Assembly: GCA_945900965.1 (NCBI GenBank) | Contig: CAMDKM010000012.1 | Span: 33,544 to 97,543 of the forward strand | Source: Bordetella parapertussis | GTDB lineage: Bacteria; Pseudomonadota; Gammaproteobacteria; Burkholderiales; JACQAP01 | DNA length: 64,000 nt | Direction: 5' to 3' | Shown: piece by piece, positions 24,186 to 33,241 of the stretch | How positions within the stretch are numbered: the stretch's first letter is position 1 | Layout of the letters: each line of letters opens with the position of its first letter | Program-made: the position numbers and the translations under genes | The notes under the pieces: generated by a model | What the model saw: the letters and a program-made list of their open reading frames with translations, nothing else | What the model was told of the DNA's origin: nothing | The model's database searches: none

Positions 24186-25070
24186 ATGAAGAAGCACTTA
24201 ACGCAGGGTTTCTTGGTGGCGATCATGTCCCTTGCGCCAATTACCTGGGCGCTCGATTCGCAGCCGGCCGGCGTTGATGCGGTGCCAACCGAGGGCATGG
24301 TCGATTTCGCAAAGCTGGCCGGGCTGATCGGGCAGGACGATGGGCACGCCCTGAATGTCGATGCGGTAAACGACATCGGGCTGCGGTGGGCAATGGGCCA
24401 CGAGGGCAGACAAAGTTTCGCGCAAGCCATGTTGTGGTGGAAGGAGGCCGCAAGGCGTGGCCATACGGTGGCCATGAACAACATCGGGCTGTTGTATGCC
24501 CAAGGCCATGGCGTGCAAAAAGACCTCACGCAGGCAGTGGACTGGTGGCATCAGTCGGCGTTTCTGGGTAATGCCTGGGCGATGAACTATGTCGGCGAAT
24601 TCTACGAAAACGGGCTCGGTGTCGAACAAAACCTCCTCATGGCCATGGTGTGGTACAAAAGTGCCGCGGAACGGGGCGAACCCATGAGCATGTTCAACAT
24701 CGGTTTTCTCTATGAAATTGGCAAGGGTGTGGAGCCGGACGATGCCGAGGCATTCTCCTGGTACCGCAAGTCCGCCGAAAAAGGCTACGCCTCGGCGATG
24801 CATACCCTGGGAACGATGTACCGGGATGGCCGGGCGGTTGCCGCCGATCCGATCGAAGCGCTTGCGTGGTTCAGTGTTGCCAACGGGCGTTACCCGCCTC
24901 AGTACTCGGACGAGGCGCGGGAAAACCTGGAAGTGATGAAAAACCTTTTGAGCAATTTGAGCGAAGCGCAGCGCACACGCGCACTTGAACGCGCGACGAT
25001 CATCGAGACCATGACCAAGCCGCCGAAGACTGCGGAGCCCGTCGCGCTGCCCGGGAAGAATTCGACCTGA
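24186..25070 (+). CDS. Secreted Sel1-repeat protein (copy 2)
   Basis: Second exported Sel1-repeat protein, 294 residues from the ATG at 24186; an in-frame ATG at 24171 is an alternative. Its repeats run parallel to those of the gene before it (AMNNIGLLYAQGHGVQKDL, AMNYVGEFYENGLGVEQN, MFNIGFLYEIGKGVEPDD, AMHTLGTMYRDGRAVAADP). The N-terminal region after the signal peptide differs most between the copies and would be the place for distinct partners. The 220-base gap between the copies holds a possible hairpin around 24069-24107 (GGTAAAACC / GGTTTTATCC). Confidence 0.88.
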   Translation: MKKHLTQGFLVAIMSLAPITWALDSQPAGVDAVPTEGMVDFAKLAGLIGQDDGHALNVDAVNDIGLRWAMGHEGRQSFAQAMLWWKEAARRGHTVAMNNIGLLYAQGHGVQKDLTQAVDWWHQSAFLGNAWAMNYVGEFYENGLGVEQNLLMAMVWYKSAAERGEPMSMFNIGFLYEIGKGVEPDDAEAFSWYRKSAEKGYASAMHTLGTMYRDGRAVAADPIEALAWFSVANGRYPPQYSDEARENLEVMKNLLSNLSEAQRTRALERATIIETMTKPPKTAEPVALPGKNST

Positions 25071-25150
25071 CAGTCGGTTTACAATAGAAACGACGGCCAA
25101 ACTACAATAGCTTGGTCGGCGGAGGACTTGAACATTCGGCAGGAGCTTGC

Positions 25151-25792
25151 ATGAGGTGTAAGGCGCTTCGACTGACGGGCCAGAGTGTGGCTCTGGTCTT
25201 CGTCATGTGCTTGTTTTCCATTGAGGGTACTTGCGCCGCGGAGAAAAAACGCCCTGGGCGTCCCGCAGGCACGGAGTCGGCGGGCATGTATTCGAATTAC
25301 ATTGATGAAGGGCTTGTCCGTTACGACAAGTATCTTGGCGATACCCATTCCCTGACGGAAAAAGACCTGGTCCCCGCCTTGTTGTCCGCCGTCGATCAAC
25401 TCTCGAAATACCCCAAACCTTCCCAGCTTCCGGAAATCTACCGGGTCGCGCATCGGCGACTGGAGGAAATGGTTTGCCCCACTGGATGCCCGGTGCTGGC
25501 GACCTATCGTCCTGGGGAGGGAATTTTTCTGGACGAGACCCTCACCCCGGAAACGGATCTGTTTCATCGCTCGGTGTTGCTGCACGAGTTGGTGCATTAC
25601 GTGCAGGATCTTAACAACGAACTTTCCACCATGCGCGATTGCGAGCGCTGGTACCACCGCGAGCAAGAGGCCTACGCCATTCAAAAAACGTTTCTCACGA
25701 TTGTCGGCAGCCAGGTACGCGTTGGCTACTCGGCCAAACAATCGACTTGCGACGACACCGCCCAAGCCACAAAGAACCTGCCGCCGCACTAG
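25151..25792 (+). CDS. Secreted small HExxH metalloprotease-like protein
   Basis: Protein of 213 residues with an N-terminal signal (VALVFVMCLFSIEGTCAAE). Zinc-protease motif HELVH at residues 145-149 lies in LLHELVHYVQDLNNEL, with a downstream glutamate in REQEAYAIQKTF as the possible third ligand (gluzincin pattern). Four cysteines (VCPTGCP, DCERW, STCDD) suggest disulfides. It resembles the DUF6647 type of small periplasmic metallopeptidases; I am not sure of the family name. AGGAG precedes the ATG. The substrate is unknown. Confidence 0.75.
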   Translation: MRCKALRLTGQSVALVFVMCLFSIEGTCAAEKKRPGRPAGTESAGMYSNYIDEGLVRYDKYLGDTHSLTEKDLVPALLSAVDQLSKYPKPSQLPEIYRVAHRRLEEMVCPTGCPVLATYRPGEGIFLDETLTPETDLFHRSVLLHELVHYVQDLNNELSTMRDCERWYHREQEAYAIQKTFLTIVGSQVRVGYSAKQSTCDDTAQATKNLPPH

Positions 25793-25916
25793 GCTTTCAG
25801 TTTCTCCGCAAAGATTCATATATAGCGGACGAAACCATAACAGCCGCGCCGAATATAATTCCGCCTGAACCAAGTGCCGCAATAATTTTCTGCGGCCCAA
25901 TCACTATCCGGGAGAC

Positions 25917-27068
25917 ATGGTGAACAACATATCCACTCCGTTTTCGCTTCGCGTCAGCGAAGACATACTCATCGATCTTAAAGCCAGACTCGCCCGCCTG
26001 CGCTGGCCGGACGAAATTCCGGACAACAACTGGCGCTTCGGGACGGATCTGAAGTACTTGAAATCGCTGATGGACTACTGGCGCGAGGGTTACGACTGGC
26101 GCAAACATGAAGCGCAGATCAACCGCTTCGACCAGTTCAAGGTGAAAGTCGGCGGCATCGATCTCCATTACATTCGTGCGGAAGGTAAAGGCCCTTCGCC
26201 CACACCGCTGCTGATCTCCCACGGCTGGCCGGGTTCGGTTTACGAATTCCACAAGCTCATCCCCATGCTCACCGATCCGGCCGCGCATGGCGGCGATGCA
26301 AAAGATGCCTTTACCGTGATCGCGCCATCGCTGCCGGGTTATACGTTTTCCTTCACGCCCGGGCAGAAGCGTTTCAGCGTCGAAGAAATCGCCGACACCT
26401 TTCACGAGCTGATGACCAAAGTTCTGGGTTACTCCCGATACTGCGCCCAGGGAGGAGACTGGGGCGCGTTTATCACCTCACGTCTGGGCTACGCTTATCC
26501 GCAAGCGGTGCGCGGCATTCACATCAATCTGCTGGCGGTGCGGCGCGATCCCAAGCTGCTGGAAAATCCCACGCCGGAGGAAAAGAAGTTCGTCGAGGAA
26601 CTTAATACCTTCCTCAAGGAAGAAACCGGTTACCAGTGGATCCAGGGCACCAAACCGCAGACGCTGGCCTACGGGTTGACCGATTCGCCACTGGGCCTTG
26701 CTGCCTGGCTGGTGGAAAAATTCCGCACCTGGACCGATTGCGACGGCAATCCCGAGAACGCGCTGACCCGAGATGAAATGCTCACCGACATCATGCTCTA
26801 CTGGGTGACCGGCGCGATCGGCTCGTCGTTCTGGCCCTACTACGCGCGCATGCACGGGCCATGGCCGATTCCGGACATCGTAAAAGTGCCGATGGGCTAC
26901 GTCGAATTCCCGAAGGAAATCCTGCGCCCGCCGCGCTCGGTCGCCGAAAAAATGTACGGCAATATTCAGCGCTGGACGAAAGCCACCAAGGGCGGCCACT
27001 TCGCGGCGTTGGAGCAACCGGAGTTTCTGGCCAGGGAAATACGCGAGTTCTTCAGGCCGTTGCGATAG
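25917..27068 (+). CDS. Epoxide hydrolase, EHN-domain type
   Basis: Alpha/beta hydrolase of 383 residues with the epoxide-hydrolase N-terminal lid domain (FSLRVSEDILIDLKARLARL, RWPDEIPDNNWRFG). HGWPG at 102-106 gives the oxyanion hole, and Asp181 in GGDWGAFITSRLGY is the nucleophile that opens the epoxide ring. The catalytic histidine is in KGGHFAALEQPE near the C-terminus. This is the microsomal-type (mEH-like) branch, active on xenobiotic or lipid epoxides. GGGAGA precedes the ATG. It is a single gene with no evident operon partner. Confidence 0.92.
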   Translation: MVNNISTPFSLRVSEDILIDLKARLARLRWPDEIPDNNWRFGTDLKYLKSLMDYWREGYDWRKHEAQINRFDQFKVKVGGIDLHYIRAEGKGPSPTPLLISHGWPGSVYEFHKLIPMLTDPAAHGGDAKDAFTVIAPSLPGYTFSFTPGQKRFSVEEIADTFHELMTKVLGYSRYCAQGGDWGAFITSRLGYAYPQAVRGIHINLLAVRRDPKLLENPTPEEKKFVEELNTFLKEETGYQWIQGTKPQTLAYGLTDSPLGLAAWLVEKFRTWTDCDGNPENALTRDEMLTDIMLYWVTGAIGSSFWPYYARMHGPWPIPDIVKVPMGYVEFPKEILRPPRSVAEKMYGNIQRWTKATKGGHFAALEQPEFLAREIREFFRPLR

Positions 27069-27294
27069 AACCTAATCCATCGTGAAATCTGAGGGAGGGA
27101 AAACCCTTCGCTCTGCGGGAGAAGTCGCACGAGGCCCCGGTTGATCGTCTTGGATCACAGATCTGAGACCCTTATCCCGCTCGGTTTCCATCGCAAGCAG
27201 CGTGCTCAGCAGGTACCTGCGTTCTACAAGCGTTCCCGGAGGCGTAAAATAAAATTTGTATGCCGGCACACGACGAGGACTCAGGGCATGAAGT

Positions 27295-27591
27295 ATGGGG
27301 CAGATAGACGCTAACGCATTAAAAGCGCTTGCCAGCCGCTACGTCTGGTGGAAGACACCTGATGAAGCTGTGGCCACGCCTGCTCGAGTCATCGCCCAGG
27401 TGATGAACATCGGCGACTACGCCGACGTTCAGGCACTGGCCCGGCAAGTGGGAGACGATGTCTTGCGCGATGTGCTCACCAACGCGCAAGCCGGTCAGTT
27501 TAGCGCGCGCTCATGGGCTTACTGGCACTATCGGCTGGGATTGGCCGAGGTCGATGAAGTACCACCGCTACCTGTGCGAAAAATCGCGTGA
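27295..27591 (+). CDS. Small partner of the AbiEii-like protein (putative antitoxin)
   Basis: A 98-residue protein (MGQIDANALKALASRYVWWK, VIAQVMNIGDYADVQALARQ). It overlaps the next gene by four bases (GTGA), and proteins of this kind are regularly encoded just before AbiEii-type nucleotidyltransferases. By position it would be the antitoxin or regulator. No obvious helix-turn-helix is visible, and I cannot name the family with certainty. No signal peptide or membrane segment is present. Confidence 0.7.
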   Translation: MGQIDANALKALASRYVWWKTPDEAVATPARVIAQVMNIGDYADVQALARQVGDDVLRDVLTNAQAGQFSARSWAYWHYRLGLAEVDEVPPLPVRKIA

Positions 27592-28274
27592 CCGGAGTGA
27601 TCTCGCCCCGCACGGATATTCTTCCCAGGGCGCAGCAACAACTGTGGCCACAGCTTCGAGCTGCCGCCGCGATGGGTTTTGTCCTTTATGGCGGCACCGC
27701 CGTTGCCTTGCGTCTGGGTCATCGGGTATCGGTTGATTTCGATTTTTTCTCCGACGCGGCCCTTGATTGCGATGCGATTCGCGTGGCACTTCCATTCACC
27801 GCCCAAGCCCTTGTACTTCAGGATGAGCGAAACACATTTACCGTTCAGGTCGCGCCGGGCGATCAGCCGGGCGCGTACGTAAAGGTTTCGTTCTTCGGCG
27901 CCATTGGCTTTGGCCGGGTTGGCGAGCCGGATATCACGCGCGATGGCGTGCTGCAAATTGCCTCGCCCGAGGACCTGATGGCGACCAAGCTCAAGGTTCT
28001 TTTGCAGCGTGCCGAGGCGAAAGACTATCGCGATATCGCCGCCCTCATTGCCGCAGGCGTGGGTCTGTCAAACGGGCTGGCCGCTGCCCGCGTGCTATTC
28101 GGCACGGCATTTCAGCCCAGCGAATGTCTGAAGGCCCTGGTGTATTTTGAGGACGGCGATCTAAGTACCCTGACCAAAGCGGAAAAGACCAGCCTCATTG
28201 CAGCCGCCAGCGCGGTGCGTGAGCTCCCCGATATTGCGATATTGAATCCCCGTCTGGCAGTGCCCGCCGCTTGA
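27588..28274 (+). CDS. AbiEii/AbiGii-family nucleotidyltransferase (putative toxin)
   Basis: Nucleotidyltransferase of 228 residues. AbiEii toxins of phage-defence and toxin-antitoxin systems transfer nucleotides to an acceptor RNA or protein. The pattern GFVLYGGTAVALRLGHRVSVDFDFFSD shows GG and the DXD (DFDFF). It is followed by SPEDLMATKLKVLLQRAEAKDYRDIAALIAAG, the conserved helix with Lys and Asp of the DUF1814 family. The GTG start overlaps the stop of the small partner gene, so translation is coupled. Confidence 0.88.
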   Translation: MTGVISPRTDILPRAQQQLWPQLRAAAAMGFVLYGGTAVALRLGHRVSVDFDFFSDAALDCDAIRVALPFTAQALVLQDERNTFTVQVAPGDQPGAYVKVSFFGAIGFGRVGEPDITRDGVLQIASPEDLMATKLKVLLQRAEAKDYRDIAALIAAGVGLSNGLAAARVLFGTAFQPSECLKALVYFEDGDLSTLTKAEKTSLIAAASAVRELPDIAILNPRLAVPAA

Positions 28275-28392
28275 ACGCTGACCAATCCCGTTCCCACTTG
28301 ACCAATTATCTTCACCCTGCCGGTGGCAGCGAAATCTGAAATTAAGTCAGTCTGCCATTTAGGGGCATGCCAGTTTTTCGATACCTCGCAAC

Positions 28393-28518
28393 CTATGAAG
28401 TATAAACGCGACCCTTTGCTTTCGCTTGCCAAAGCAATTCCGGAGAAGCGAAGCTGATACGTGCCGAGCGTTGGCCTTTTCCGTTTTTCCACGGGCGGGT
28501 ACAGTCAGTCATCGCCTG
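28393..28518 (-). pseudogene. Remnant of a TumA-type (HVO_A0114) antitoxin gene
   Basis: The minus strand reads MTDCTRPWKNGKGQRSARIS and continues FASPELLWQ, almost the same as the first part of the intact antitoxin at 34055-34402. It then diverges after Gln and stops. The DNA-binding part and the toxin partner are missing. The flanking bases (28275-28392 and 28519-28657) show nothing else recognisable. This is a dead duplicate of a module whose live copy lies 6 kb away. Confidence 0.75.
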
Positions 28519-28657
28519 TGTCGGGGCCAAAGTTCCTGTGGATGCAAGGTCTTCCTGGCGAGGCCGGCCGCGATCGGATGGTCCAGTAGGGCCTGTCTCG
28601 AATGGAAAGGGAGGTCTATAATTCACCGACTCAAATACGCAAGGCTTAAAAGGCACT

Positions 28658-28891
28658 GTGAGTTATGCTGATTTGATCGCCAAAGAAATCGAAACTTTAT
28701 CCCCTGAAAAGCAAGCAAGAGTTCTGAACTTTGTTGCAGTGCTTAAAGGTGAGCAGGGCGTCGCTGGGTTGCCAAAACTCTCTAAGGAACAAGAGAGCAG
28801 GCGCGACGAACTTGTGGCTTTCTTTTCTTCTTACACCGCGGATCTAACGGGATACCGTTTCGACCGCGAGCATGCGAATGCCCGCCGCTAG
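28658..28891 (+). CDS. Antitoxin partner of the PIN-domain toxin
   Basis: A 77-residue protein (MSYADLIAKEIETLSPEKQA, RVLNFVAVLKGEQ) of the DUF2281-like type that is paired with PIN toxins. It is acidic and helical, and its C-terminal part (FFSSYTADLTGYRFDREHAN) would wrap around the toxin. It starts with GTG. Its last 20 bases overlap the start of the PIN gene, the normal arrangement in vapBC operons. Confidence 0.82.
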   Translation: MSYADLIAKEIETLSPEKQARVLNFVAVLKGEQGVAGLPKLSKEQESRRDELVAFFSSYTADLTGYRFDREHANARR

Positions 28892-29288
28892 GATTTTCCT
28901 CGATTCGAATGTGGTCGTTTATTCGCTTGGAAACGATCAGAACAAGAAAGTAGTTGCCACGACATTGCTCGCTTGTTCTCCGGTTATTTCGACACAAGTG
29001 TTGATCGAAACGGCCAATGTCGCACGACGCAAACTGGGGTACTCGATCGCTGAAATCCGTTCGGTTGTCGGGATGTTGCGTTCCGGGTCGGAAGTTCGTG
29101 TAATTGGCGAGGCCACTATCAACCACTCTTTTGACATCGCCGAGCGCTACGGCTTCTCCATCTATGACAGTTTGACTGTCGCGGGTGCCTTGGATGCGCG
29201 CTGCGAAGTTCTGTACAGCGAGGATCTTCAGGCAGGTCAACGCTTCGACGATCAAATGACGCTCGTCAATCCTTTTCTCGCCGCCTAG
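28872..29288 (+). CDS. vapC: PIN-domain ribonuclease toxin (VapC-like)
   Basis: PIN-fold endoribonuclease of 138 residues. The acidic active site is visible: Asp11 in RIFLDSNVVVYSLG, Glu in VLIETANVARR, Asp in YDSLTVAGAL, and a last acidic position in LYSEDLQ. Such toxins cut tRNA or rRNA when freed from the antitoxin. The start is ATG at 28872 (a second ATG at 28878 is possible). It overlaps the antitoxin gene and looks intact, unlike several other toxins in the window. Confidence 0.88.
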   Translation: MRMPAARIFLDSNVVVYSLGNDQNKKVVATTLLACSPVISTQVLIETANVARRKLGYSIAEIRSVVGMLRSGSEVRVIGEATINHSFDIAERYGFSIYDSLTVAGALDARCEVLYSEDLQAGQRFDDQMTLVNPFLAA

Positions 29289-29461
29289 TGGCGTTGTTCT
29301 AATACGGCAGCACGTTAATTAGGTAGTAAGTTCAAACCACTCCGCTCCCTCCGTTGCGCGCTGTTTGCACCGGGGAGGGGATGAAGACTGTCGATATGAG
29401 GTATTTGCGTTTGTGGCGCAAAGCGCAACAATGGCACTATTACTCCTTTGGGAGCGAGTAG

Positions 29462-29611
29462 ATGCCCAAGCGGATCCCACCAATCGCCAAACTCACTCGG
29501 CCTCGACTGCATAAAACGGTGACGCGCGGACACGTTAGCGACGAAGTCGCCCGATTGCGGGGCAGCTGCGACTCGTTTGCGGAACGCCCGTTTGCGGGAG
29601 CAACCGCATGA
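29462..29611 (+). pseudogene. Truncated regulator leader, copy 1
   Basis: A short frame of 49 codons begins MPKRIPPIAKLTRPRLHKTV, almost the first 20 residues of the large BTAD regulators. It then switches to GHVSDEVARLRG and ends. The upstream bases (TACTCCTTTGGGAGCGAG) resemble those before regulator D. It appears to be the 5' end of a lost regulator gene. The same kind of junction recurs 259 bases downstream. Confidence 0.7.
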
Positions 29612-29720
29612 GGCTCCGGTTCATTGCTGTGGAACGCAGCCTTTTGGTTCTCAACCTCCGCCAATGCTTGGGTAACCAAGTCCGGGGCCTGGGTCAGGCC
29701 GCTGCTCAGAAGCGGTAACC

Positions 29721-29849
29721 ATGGCCACCAGACGACCCCAACTCGCGAAGTTAACAAGGCCAAGACTGCATAAAGCGGTGGCCCGCGGACTCGTTACTGG
29801 CGAAGCCAGCCGTTTGCGGGGAGCGGGCCTGGCCGCCGCCCACCGGTAG
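29721..29849 (+). pseudogene. Truncated regulator leader, copy 2
   Basis: A frame of 42 codons starts MATRRPQLAKLTRPRLHKAV, the same N-terminus as regulator A. It then diverges after AVAR into GLVTGEASRLRG and ends at TAG, five bases before the ATG of regulator A. The post-junction sequence is related to that of copy 1. Either these are dead leader copies or very short peptides encoded upstream of the regulator. Confidence 0.7.
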
Positions 29850-29854
29850 TCAAT

Positions 29855-32800
29855 ATGGCGACAAGGCGTTCGCAACTTGCCAAACTCACCAGGCCCCGAT
29901 TGCACAAAGCGGTGGCCCGAGAGCGGCTTTTCGAGTTGCTCGACGAGAAACGCGAGTACCCGGTGGTGTGGATTGTCGGCCCTCCCGGAGCGGGCAAGAC
30001 CACATTGGCCGCGAGCTATCTTGAAGAAGCGGGCACACCGGCGATCTGGTACCAGATCGACCCGGGCGACAGTGATCCGGCCACCTTCTTCTTTTACCTG
30101 AAGCAGGCCATCGAGGCGGTTGGCAAAAAGAAAGCCAAGCCGCTGCCGCTGCTGACCCCGGAGTACCTGCCTGACCTGCCCGGATTTGCACGGCGGTTTC
30201 TGCGCGACGGTTTCGCCCAACTCCCTGAAGACGTCATCCTGGTCTTCGACAACTACCACGACATTGCGCCAGATTCCGCCTTGCATGCTGCGTTCAATGC
30301 AGCACTCGCCGAAGTGCCGCCGGGGTCGAACGTTATTGTTCTGAGTCGGACTGATCCGCCTCCCGCGTTTGCCGAGGCGTTAGTGAATCAGTCCATCGCG
30401 ACCTTGACCTGGGAAGAACTGCGTCTGACGCAGGAGGAAACGACGGTAATCGCTGCGAGTAAGGGTATCACCGACGGTAATTTACTTCGCACACTGCACG
30501 ATCAGTCGGATGGCTGGATCGCAGGCGTCACCCTGATGCTCGAACGCCTGCGCCGCGGCGGAAGCCTGGAGACTCTGCAGCGCGCGGAGACAATGGATAC
30601 GGTGTTCAATTTCTTCGCCGGCTTGATCTTCGACCACGCCTCCGACGAAATACGCGAAGTGCTGATGAAGACGGCCTTCTTGCCTCGGGTTAGCGCTTCA
30701 CTCGCAGAGGCCGTTTCCGGAAAGACGAATGCCATCGAACACATCGAGGAATTGCATCGCCGCCACCTCTTCACCGACCGCGTCGTCGGGAGCGAGATCA
30801 GCTATCAGTATCACGCGCTGTTCCGCGCGTTTCTCAAAAGCCGCGCGGCAATTGTCTACAGCATCGAAGAGCGGCGCGAAATTGCCCAGCGTGCCGCGTC
30901 GTCGCTCGCCGCCGCGGGACACAGCGAAAATGCATTTGCACTTTACGCCGAGGCCGAGGACTGGGAAGCGGCCGAAGGGCTGTTGATCGAGTCGGCCGCG
31001 AGTCTCATCAGACAAGGACGCTGGCAGACCTTAGGACAATGGGTCGAGTCCCTCCCGCGGGATCGCCTCGACGCCAACCCCTGGGTATCTTATTGGCTTG
31101 GGCGTTCGAAGAACGTCGTTAATCCCGCTGTAGCGCGCCCGGTCATCGAGGCCGCCTACAGATCCTTCACAGAAAATGGCGACGAGGCTGGACAGCTTCT
31201 CTGCGCGACCACGATACTCGAGGGCTTTTTTTTCGAGTTTGAAGATTGCAAGAGAATGGATGCGTGGATCGCGCGAGTCGTCGCGTTGCTGCAGAGGCAA
31301 GTCCAGCCACCCACCAAAGAGGACGAATTGCGCGCGAATGCAGTGGTGATGATGGGGGCTACAATGCGGGCGCCGCGGCATTCGATGCTCGAATCGTGTC
31401 TGCATCGAGTAGAAGAGCTCCTTAATGAACCGTTCGATGTAAACGTCAAGGTGGCGGCGGCAAGAATGCTGAGTGAGTATGCCGGCGTGGCAATGGATTC
31501 GGAAGCCCAACGGCTGGCGCATAATGTGGCCAATCCGCTTCTTGACTCCCCGCACTTGTCCGCGCAGCACGCATGGGGCTATCGGCATGCGGAGGGATAT
31601 TTGCATTACCTGCATGGCCGCTATTCCCAGGCGTTTCAGGGTTTCAACGCCGCTGACTCGATTGCCGCAGAACATTCGATTCGCGATATCGATTCATTCG
31701 CAGTCGCGTTTCAGCGCGGGTTGTGCGAACGCCGGGCGGGTTTGCTTGAACAGGCGGAATCGACAATCCAACGCATCGAAAGCATCCGCCCAATTGCGGG
31801 CGGGCACCTGAATGCCGGTTTGGACCTCTTAAAGGCCGGTGTTGCATTTGATCGTGGCGACATCGATCTCGCGATCATGGCCATACTCAAGTCATACCGC
31901 GCGTACGAGTCCTTGGGAATGTTCAACGGCGCAGTGCTTGTCGGGACAGTTGGTGCCAACATGGCGATTGCAGGCCGTCGATTCGATATTGCCGCGGAGG
32001 TCATCGGCGAATTGCGCAGCGTGGAGTACGGGCCGATTGCCGAAAATTACCTCGCTGCCATCGTACTGAACGAAGCATGGTTGGCGCATTGTCGCGGCGA
32101 CCTCGGATCGAGGGACGGCCTGTTGGGTGATGCGTTGCGCAAAGCGCGCGACGAGCGAGCCCGAGTGCGTTTGCGCTGGTATGCAAATGCCTTGGCAATA
32201 CTGCTACCGATCGCCGTGTCCAAAGGAATCGAAACCGACGTGGCTCGGTCATTGGCCAGGGAGTTTTCTGTCTTACCTTTCCCTGCGGACACTGAAAATT
32301 GGCCTTGGCCAGTCCAAATTTACACGCTCGGCCGCTTCGATTTGCTGATTGATGGCAGGAGACCGGAGTATTCGCGCAAGGCGCCGAAAAAGGTTTTGGC
32401 CCTGCTCAAGGCGATTATCGCCGGTGGCGGAAAGGGTGTTCCGGAACAGAAACTGATCGATGCACTGTGGCCGGATGAAGAAGGCGATGCGGCGCGACGG
32501 GCGATGGTCACGACGCTGCATCGATTGCGCAAACTGCTGGTAAACATGAAAGCCCTCCGCCAATCGGGGAACGAGCTTACCTTGGACGAACGCATCTGCT
32601 GGGTCGACGCACTTGCCTTCGAGCGCCGCATCGATGGGCCCGAAACCGGACAGGATGGACCAGACGATGCGACGGGACTTTACCGTGGTGCGTTTCTAGC
32701 GCAGGACGATGCCGCTCCGTGGATTATCCCGACCCGGGAGCGCCTTCGGGACAAGTTCATTCGTGTCGCCGGCAAGCTCGGTGAGGCTTGGGAAAAGGCA

Positions 32801-33022
32801 GGCCGGCACGAAGCGGCGATCGACCTCTACAGCCGCGGGATAAGCGCGGACCCGCTGGTCGAGCCGTTCTACCAGGGTTTGATGCGCTGCTATGACAAAT
32901 TGAACCGTCGTACGGAGGCGGCGAGCGCCTACCGTCGCCTCCGGGAAACCCTATCCATCGTCCTGGGCGTGGCGCCGTCCTCCGCGTCGCAGCGTCTGTT
33001 CGAGGCCTTGCGTCTGAACTGA
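29855..33022 (+). CDS. Cassette A regulator: STAND-type NTPase with C-terminal winged helix and BTAD
   Basis: Giant transcription regulator of 1055 residues. The order is inverted relative to SARP/AfsR proteins and like MalT: an N-terminal NTPase (P-loop GPPGAGKTT at 42-50, Walker B VILVFDNYHD around 127-136, sensor NVIVLSRTDPPPAF near 160), then about 600 residues of helical repeats. From about residue 818 comes an OmpR/SARP-like winged helix (IYTLGRFDLLIDGRRPEYSR), then a BTAD domain (LYRGAFLAQDDAAPWIIPTR to FEALRLN). The middle part would sense a ligand or partner, ATP drives assembly, and the C-terminus binds DNA. It heads cassette A; the tiny and the secreted gene follow. Confidence 0.85.
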   Translation: MATRRSQLAKLTRPRLHKAVARERLFELLDEKREYPVVWIVGPPGAGKTTLAASYLEEAGTPAIWYQIDPGDSDPATFFFYLKQAIEAVGKKKAKPLPLLTPEYLPDLPGFARRFLRDGFAQLPEDVILVFDNYHDIAPDSALHAAFNAALAEVPPGSNVIVLSRTDPPPAFAEALVNQSIATLTWEELRLTQEETTVIAASKGITDGNLLRTLHDQSDGWIAGVTLMLERLRRGGSLETLQRAETMDTVFNFFAGLIFDHASDEIREVLMKTAFLPRVSASLAEAVSGKTNAIEHIEELHRRHLFTDRVVGSEISYQYHALFRAFLKSRAAIVYSIEERREIAQRAASSLAAAGHSENAFALYAEAEDWEAAEGLLIESAASLIRQGRWQTLGQWVESLPRDRLDANPWVSYWLGRSKNVVNPAVARPVIEAAYRSFTENGDEAGQLLCATTILEGFFFEFEDCKRMDAWIARVVALLQRQVQPPTKEDELRANAVVMMGATMRAPRHSMLESCLHRVEELLNEPFDVNVKVAAARMLSEYAGVAMDSEAQRLAHNVANPLLDSPHLSAQHAWGYRHAEGYLHYLHGRYSQAFQGFNAADSIAAEHSIRDIDSFAVAFQRGLCERRAGLLEQAESTIQRIESIRPIAGGHLNAGLDLLKAGVAFDRGDIDLAIMAILKSYRAYESLGMFNGAVLVGTVGANMAIAGRRFDIAAEVIGELRSVEYGPIAENYLAAIVLNEAWLAHCRGDLGSRDGLLGDALRKARDERARVRLRWYANALAILLPIAVSKGIETDVARSLAREFSVLPFPADTENWPWPVQIYTLGRFDLLIDGRRPEYSRKAPKKVLALLKAIIAGGGKGVPEQKLIDALWPDEEGDAARRAMVTTLHRLRKLLVNMKALRQSGNELTLDERICWVDALAFERRIDGPETGQDGPDDATGLYRGAFLAQDDAAPWIIPTRERLRDKFIRVAGKLGEAWEKAGRHEAAIDLYSRGISADPLVEPFYQGLMRCYDKLNRRTEAASAYRRLRETLSIVLGVAPSSASQRLFEALRLN

Positions 33023-33069
33023 TCGCCAACTCCTGGGGACTGGTTCGTGTCGGAAGGCTCGATTCGCAG

Positions 33070-33146
33070 GATTGGAGGAGCGTAGCTATACCCATCGATC
33101 CACGTGGCAATGATGGGTATTGCTGCGCTCGACCCATCCTACGTAA
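33070..33146. repeat. REP-like palindrome, cassette A
   Basis: GAGCGTAGCTATACCCATC is answered by GATGGGTATTGCTGCGCTC about 20 bases later, then CCCATCCTACG. It is the same family as the palindrome at 50227-50263 and lies between the regulator and the tiny gene. Confidence 0.65.
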
Positions 33147-33149
33147 AAC

Positions 33150-33220
33150 GGAATTTCCAATAAGTTACCAATAATTGTCGGCTGGCTGCTTAGGCTGTAC
33201 GCATGTGGGTCCGGAGGGGA
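33150..33220 (+). promoter_or_regulatory. Conserved leader block, cassette A
   Basis: Block shared by cassettes A, B, D and E before the tiny gene: CAATAAGT followed 33 bases later by TAGGCTG and then GTCCGGAGGGG. In copy A extra bases separate GGAGGGG from the start codon. TAGGCT could be a -10 element. Confidence 0.5.
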
Positions 33221-33241
33221 TTTTAAGCGGACAGATGACCG

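Noticed and set aside
27072..27269. Small minus-strand frame of 65 codons between the epoxide hydrolase and the AbiEii pair
   Set aside because: No clear ribosome-binding site, no recognisable pattern and a composition typical of chance frames.
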